A stretch of DNA of 64,000 nt from a virus, in IMG/VR virus record IMGVR_UViG_3300031687_000007, positions 1 through 64,000 of that record; one strand, 5' to 3'. Positions 59,648 through 64,000 of the stretch are shown piece by piece. A program made the position numbers and the translations under genes. A model generated the notes under the pieces. That model was given only the letters and a program-made list of their open reading frames with translations. It had not been told where the DNA came from and ran no database searches. Position 1 is the stretch's first letter, and every line of letters begins with the position of its first letter.

Positions 59648-60265
59648 ATGAAGGTTTCTCGATTATTAGACTACCTACGCTTTGGTGAGTTATCTGATTT
59701 AGCTGTCAGTGATATATCTGAGCCGGTAAATCTAAGTAAACTATACTCATATATTAATCGAGGACTTAAGAAGGTCAACTCTGAGCTAAGTATCTTAGAA
59801 GAAGAGGCCTCCTTCACAGTCACGACTGGTGTATACTCATACCCGATTCCTGATCCATTGATCCTACGTGTCAGTGCTGTTTACGACCAAGATGGTAAAG
59901 AGCTTCCTCTTAACATCGAAGGCGATGACCGCAGTGTATTCACGTCTAGCTTCAACACGGTTGAGTTCATTGGACACAGAGACAATGCTAACAACCTGAT
60001 TACCACACTGTCTGTTATTTACCTAAAAGACTTTGATGAGATTACTGACAGCGATGAAGAGATCGCTATTAGTGATGGACTAATTGAAGTACTAACTAAC
60101 TATGTCGCTTATTTGGCTCATGGATCAGTTAACATGGCAGAGGGTGGTTCAGCCTCTAAGTATCAAACTCAGTACGAGATTGAGCTGGGTAAGGCGCGTA
60201 AGTTTGGTTACAAAGCTCAGATGTTTAACAATGTAGATAAATTACGTGAAAGAGGCTTTGCATAA
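59648..60265 (+). CDS. Head-tail adaptor-like protein (N4 gp67 position, tentative)
   Basis: The 205-residue protein has an all-helical N-terminal half (KVSRLLDYLRFGELSDLAVS; NLSKLYSYINRGLKKVNSEL) and the 'VYSYPIPDPLILRVSAVYDQ' segment also seen in gp6/DUF6682-type head-completion proteins. The C-terminal part is helical with YQTQYEIELGKARKFG. In N4-like phages gp67 is a conserved core protein near this position; the match is tentative. It would join portal to tail. Confidence 0.6.
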   Translation: MKVSRLLDYLRFGELSDLAVSDISEPVNLSKLYSYINRGLKKVNSELSILEEEASFTVTTGVYSYPIPDPLILRVSAVYDQDGKELPLNIEGDDRSVFTSSFNTVEFIGHRDNANNLITTLSVIYLKDFDEITDSDEEIAISDGLIEVLTNYVAYLAHGSVNMAEGGSASKYQTQYEIELGKARKFGYKAQMFNNVDKLRERGFA

Positions 60266-60642
60266 TGGCTAAGATTTCCACAGGTGCTTCCACAGCTGCC
60301 GTAAAGCATAACTATAGTCATACTATTAAACTTGTACGTAATGACACCTCTCCTGAGCTGAATCTGACACTCACCGATGGTACTGATAACACTGCAGTGG
60401 ACTTGACCAATGTGGCTTCCATATTGCTTAAAGTTCGTCCACTAAATGGTACCGTAGTAAAGATAAACATACCTGTGTATCGTATTGCTCCATTTACCAC
60501 TGGTAAGGTATTTATGCAGTGGCCTACAGACGCATTGGATACTGCTGGTGTATTTACCGGTGAACTTGAGATGACTTACTCAGACGGTAAAGTGCAGACT
60601 GTATTTGATGAGCTTAAGTTTGAGGTACGCGGAGACTACTAA
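60265..60642 (+). CDS. BppU-like Ig-fold tail protein
   Basis: The 125-residue protein has the pattern of the BppU N-terminal domain: LVRNDTSPELNLTLTDGTDN, then VDLTNVASILLKVRPLNG, followed by 'GKVFMQWPTDALDTAGVFTG' and 'EMTYSDGKVQTVFDELKFEV'. This Ig-like fold anchors receptor-binding proteins. Start and stop overlap neighbours by 1 base each. It suggests an adaptor between tail and fibre. Confidence 0.75.
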   Translation: MAKISTGASTAAVKHNYSHTIKLVRNDTSPELNLTLTDGTDNTAVDLTNVASILLKVRPLNGTVVKINIPVYRIAPFTTGKVFMQWPTDALDTAGVFTGELEMTYSDGKVQTVFDELKFEVRGDY

Positions 60643-62582
60643 TGGCTATTAAGATAGGTTCACTAAAGCGGATCAATCTTGAGGTAGCTTCTTTAATATA
60701 CCAAAAGCTTGAAGTAGCAAACCTTGCCTATGCTAAACCTGAGGTAGGAACACTCACGTATTTAGATCCAGAGTTCTCTGATGTTTACCTAGATCCTGAC
60801 ACCAAGAATAAGGTAACTCATGAAATATCAGTTATTATGGATTCATACTTCGTAAGTGTGTCTTTAGCAAAAACTGATAATACCAGTGCGGTAGACACAT
60901 ACGCTATAGCCCTCAGAAAGGCTGTAGAAGAGATTGTTAACCTAGGTGATACATCTTTACTAAACATAACTAAGAACGTCTTAGACGAGTCTGTAGTAAC
61001 TGACATAGTACGTTTGTCTATAAACAAAGCGTTTGATGATAATGCTTCAATGTCAGAACACTTCAACGTACAGACTATTAAAACATTCAACGACTCTATG
61101 GTCTCATCAGACCTATTCAACATGGTTGTTGATTACGTCAGAAAGTTTGAGGACTACATTGCAATAGACGACTTTGCAGGAATTGATAAGTACTACAACG
61201 GTGCTAAGCACAACGTAGTTGGTGCAATAGATCACGCTGTATTCGCCTTGAACATGTTGAAGGGTGACGTAACTGGTGCTAATGACCTTCTGATCAATAT
61301 ACAGACTAGTAAATACGTACATGAGACCGTTGGTTTTGTAGATGCACTCAGAAAGGTGTCAATACACGCCCTGGTGGACGCTCCACTAGTATCTGATGTA
61401 GTTGCACTAGTTATGCGAAACAAGCTTAACGACTCTACTGATGGCCTTACAGATACCCTGGCACTTGCCAGTGAATTGTCTAAGGGCGATATGCTTGGTG
61501 TACTAAGTACGCTACGTAAGCGTATATCCACTGTGTACTCAGATACTCAGTCAATCACTGATGCACATGTGATCGGTACAACAAAGTATGTGCACGATAC
61601 CGTACAAATGGATGACGCATTTGGCTACTTAGCGCAGGTTGTAGCAAGTAATGATAATTCAACTAGTATGTTGGATTTACTTAAGGTAGTTACCTCTAAG
61701 GGTATATCCGATACTCCCATTATCACAGAAAGCTTACAGAAGATCATATCCCAAGCATTGACTGACCAGGCTACAGTGGCTGATGTTGCTGCAATCGTAT
61801 ACCGTAAAAGTGTATCAGACATTACAGATGGGCTATTGGATAACCTGTCAATTTCCACCTCTCTTAAGTACGCTGACGCAGTAGGGACACTATCTACACT
61901 ACGAAAGAGTGTAATTACTAAACTTGTAGATACTACTGGTACCACTGACCTAACTAAAATGGTTATGTCTAAGTATCTGCACGATGCGGTAGGTATAGAC
62001 GACTCGTTTGACTTCCTTGGTAAGGTTAACTTCACTAAGGGAAATGTAACTATAGTCAGTGACTTGCTGAGTATAAGGCTATTTAAGGAACTAGAGGATA
62101 CGATATCAATATCTGAGCTGTTCAAAAAAGACATTACACGTAACGTCAGTGACTCTTCTATAGCTACTGATGTACTTGCAATGATAATACAGAGCAGAAT
62201 GGTTACCTCAACAACATCTCCCCTAGATCATATTGTGATACGTAGCAGTATGACTAAGAATGATGATGTTGGTATGCTTAGCGCACTTAAAAAGGTTATT
62301 ATTAACCGAATACAGGATATTGTAGGTACTACAGACAGTTTGTCACGGAGTATCAATAAGGTATTCCATGATGGGGTTGCAGTAGACGACTCGATCTCTG
62401 TTCGAGAAAAGACACTACTAACTAAGCTGAACGTAGCTAGTGCATTTGATCTACTAAAAATTCAGACCTCGAAAGGGGCAACTGATGTTGCGAGTATGTC
62501 TGATACAATTACTGTATTATACATTCCTGGCAGCTTAATGCTGTTTAACAGCGTTTCATTTAACGAAAGCACCTTCGGGTAA
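60642..62582 (+). CDS. Repeat-rich tail protein (646 aa)
   Basis: Past the first 75 residues the protein is built of many degenerate units of about 20-25 residues with the theme D-S/T-x-x-x-x-D and a following basic or helical stretch (for example KYVHETVGFVDALRKVS, KYVHDTVQMDDAFGYLA, KYLHDAVGIDDSFDFLG). This D-x-x-x-x-D rhythm is known from long, fibrous phage proteins. It has a short, non-repeat C-terminal cap ending FNESTFG. It could form a sheath or shaft of the tail. It is not assigned to a particular N4 gene. Confidence 0.7.
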   Translation: MAIKIGSLKRINLEVASLIYQKLEVANLAYAKPEVGTLTYLDPEFSDVYLDPDTKNKVTHEISVIMDSYFVSVSLAKTDNTSAVDTYAIALRKAVEEIVNLGDTSLLNITKNVLDESVVTDIVRLSINKAFDDNASMSEHFNVQTIKTFNDSMVSSDLFNMVVDYVRKFEDYIAIDDFAGIDKYYNGAKHNVVGAIDHAVFALNMLKGDVTGANDLLINIQTSKYVHETVGFVDALRKVSIHALVDAPLVSDVVALVMRNKLNDSTDGLTDTLALASELSKGDMLGVLSTLRKRISTVYSDTQSITDAHVIGTTKYVHDTVQMDDAFGYLAQVVASNDNSTSMLDLLKVVTSKGISDTPIITESLQKIISQALTDQATVADVAAIVYRKSVSDITDGLLDNLSISTSLKYADAVGTLSTLRKSVITKLVDTTGTTDLTKMVMSKYLHDAVGIDDSFDFLGKVNFTKGNVTIVSDLLSIRLFKELEDTISISELFKKDITRNVSDSSIATDVLAMIIQSRMVTSTTSPLDHIVIRSSMTKNDDVGMLSALKKVIINRIQDIVGTTDSLSRSINKVFHDGVAVDDSISVREKTLLTKLNVASAFDLLKIQTSKGATDVASMSDTITVLYIPGSLMLFNSVSFNESTFG

Positions 62583-62594
62583 AGGAGAAGTAAA

Positions 62595-63026
62595 ATGCTT
62601 AACGATAAGCTATCTCTAACTGGTGCGCTGACTGTCTCCGTAAATGGCGAAGTTGTGCGTGACATTAGAAACCTGGTAGTAACCTCTGGTAAAGAATTGG
62701 TTGCTGCTAACTTACAAGGCGGTACTGTTACACCAATCACTCACATGGGTGTTGGTAGTGGTACTTCTGCAGCTGCTGCTGGTGACGTTGCTCTAGGAGC
62801 ACAGATAGATCGTAATGCTCTGTCTACTTCTGGTGGATCTGTTACTGCTGCTGTAGTTACATATGAGTGTACTTGGTTACCGGGTGACGGTACTGGTGCT
62901 CTTACAGAAGCAGGCTTATTCTCTGCTTCAACCGGTGGTGAGATGTTGGCACGTACTGTATTCCCTGTAGTAAACAAGGGTGCAGACGACAACGTTACTA
63001 TCGTGTGGGATGTAACAATTTCTTAA
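62595..63026 (+). CDS. Small tail/virion protein
   Basis: AGGAGAAG lies 5-7 bases before the ATG. The 143-residue protein is Gly/Thr/Val-rich and strand-rich (LSLTGALTVSVNGEVVRDIR; GVGSGTSAAAAGDVALGAQI), a pattern often seen in small proteins beside tail fibres. It contains one Cys. It is likely to be a structural or fibre-binding protein. Confidence 0.65.
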   Translation: MLNDKLSLTGALTVSVNGEVVRDIRNLVVTSGKELVAANLQGGTVTPITHMGVGSGTSAAAAGDVALGAQIDRNALSTSGGSVTAAVVTYECTWLPGDGTGALTEAGLFSASTGGEMLARTVFPVVNKGADDNVTIVWDVTIS

Positions 63027-63038
63027 GGGAGTAATTTG

Positions 63039-64000
63039 ATGGCGATTAAGTACAGCAACAACGCTAAAGCAACTTTAGCTAGTGCTATAAATAGTACAGT
63101 TACTACAATCACTGTAGTAGATGGTACCTCATTACCTACGTTAGGTGCTGGGGATGTGATGTACTTAACGCTATCAGATCTCAGTAACACTGTTAATGAA
63201 ATTGTTAAGTGTACAGCCATATCAGGCACTACATGTACAATAGTGCGCGGGCAGGAAAGTACTGCCCCTTTATCTTGGATAGTTGGATCAAATGTCCAGC
63301 TACGTTTAACAGCAGGAGTCCTAGAGACCCTGTTGGATGGAAAAATAGATGACAGCCAGGTACTAAAGAATGTACCTGCTAACGCATTGTTCACTGATAC
63401 GAACACAACTTACTCAGTAGGGGATGGCGGTCTAACGACCCATAACTTTACTACGACTGACCACAATAAATTAAATGGTATCCAGTCAGGCGCTACAGCA
63501 GATCAAGACTTGTCTGCACTAGCGCCAAAGGCTAGCCCAACATTTACTGGCACAGTCAATAGTCCGGGGTACTTTACCACTTCCTCAGCTGCACATACTT
63601 TCACCACTGCGTACGGTAATATCACCCTTGGCCCTGGAAATAGTAGCTGGGGGCATATACAAACTGACCGTGGCCTATTCTACATGAACAAAAGCGTTCA
63701 TGTTAATGGTGGGATATATAAGTACGTCGGTGGTGCTGAATACTGGCATCCCAACAACGACGGTAGCGGTTCCGGGCTAGATGCAGATACTTTAGATGGA
63801 CAGCAGGGTTCTTATTACGCAACAGGGACTCACTTGCACGATTCCCGTTACATGCGGAAAGATTCTGCTAACACTATAAGCAACTACAGCTATTTAAACA
63901 GGTTCTACTCCAACACCAACGGTGCATCCACAGCAGGAGGGCAATCCTCCTTAGAGGTGTATACATCTGGTGCAGGTAATGACGCATTTATGGCCTTCCA
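63039..64000 (+). CDS. Tail fibre protein, 3' end cut off by window
   Basis: AAGGGAG lies 9 bases upstream. The open frame runs from ATG 63039 to the window edge (320 residues) without a stop. It has a beta-rich N-terminal domain, then typical fibre phrases: 'HNKLNGIQSGATADQD', 'LDADTLDGQQGSYYAT' and 'THLHDSRYMRKDSANT'. These are hallmarks of phage tail fibres with collagen-like or beta-helical shafts. It is likely to be the receptor-binding fibre. The C-terminal tip is outside the window. Confidence 0.88.
   Translation, partial: MAIKYSNNAKATLASAINSTVTTITVVDGTSLPTLGAGDVMYLTLSDLSNTVNEIVKCTAISGTTCTIVRGQESTAPLSWIVGSNVQLRLTAGVLETLLDGKIDDSQVLKNVPANALFTDTNTTYSVGDGGLTTHNFTTTDHNKLNGIQSGATADQDLSALAPKASPTFTGTVNSPGYFTTSSAAHTFTTAYGNITLGPGNSSWGHIQTDRGLFYMNKSVHVNGGIYKYVGGAEYWHPNNDGSGSGLDADTLDGQQGSYYATGTHLHDSRYMRKDSANTISNYSYLNRFYSNTNGASTAGGQSSLEVYTSGAGNDAFMAF

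Noticed and set aside
1-64000. tRNA genes, integrase or attachment sites
   Set aside because: No cloverleaf-like sequence, integrase or recombinase gene, or core-site repeat was found by reading both strands; the phage looks strictly lytic.

Overview
The window is almost certainly part of an N4-like podovirus genome (Schitoviridae type) infecting a Gram-negative bacterium. It carries nearly the whole N4 core set in N4 order: a 3157-residue virion RNA polymerase, a two-subunit RNA polymerase (RNAP1/RNAP2), DNA polymerase, gp42/gp43/gp44-like replication proteins, an N4-type SSB, a MoxR/VWA pair, an N4-gp56-type capsid protein, a portal and TerL. There are no tRNAs, rRNAs, integrase or host-like genes. 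The general style suggests a marine gammaproteobacterial host, but the sequence does not name one. N4 gene numbers used below come from knowledge of the family and from synteny, not from a search.

Layout. From 1 to 24.4 kb, on the plus strand, lie a late block of small and lysis genes (HTH-metallophosphoesterase, XhlA-like protein, M15 endolysin, holin) and then portal, scaffold-like protein, major capsid protein, the gp55-gp51 series and the giant virion RNAP. From 24.4 to 49.5 kb everything is on the minus strand. Read right to left this gives small early genes, RNAP1/RNAP2, more small early genes (a Tad2-like anti-Thoeris candidate, HTH proteins, dNMP kinase), a MoxR-X-VWA module, an SPFH membrane protein, a SleB-like hydrolase, DNA polymerase, nuclease, primase, ATPase, SSB and RusA. 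From 49.9 to 64 kb, on the plus strand, lie gp69-like protein, TerL and a tail/adsorption module running off the right edge.

In N4 the early genes begin at one physical end and gp68/gp69 lie at the other. Here these two ends abut at about 48.9-49.9 kb, so the sequence is a circularised or permuted assembly, and the real termini probably lie in the two gene-free stretches there.

How it works together. The virion RNAP is expected to be injected with the DNA and to transcribe early genes from hairpin promoters. Four hairpins with the N4-type C-GGA-G loop lie at 45.2, 40.6, 36.8 and 30.55 kb. All have the GGA on the plus (template) strand, pointing into minus-strand genes. RNAP1/RNAP2 would then transcribe the replication genes, and host RNAP with the SSB the late genes.

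Most notable features: a DNA polymerase split into two genes by two small related ORFs; the virion-RNAP promoter set, including one that feeds only a ~90-nt terminated RNA; zinc-protease motifs in the virion RNAP and in a cargo gene between the terminase genes; a ParA-like NTPase inside the tail cluster; a Tad2-like protein; and a 134-nt C-free tract near the presumed genome end.
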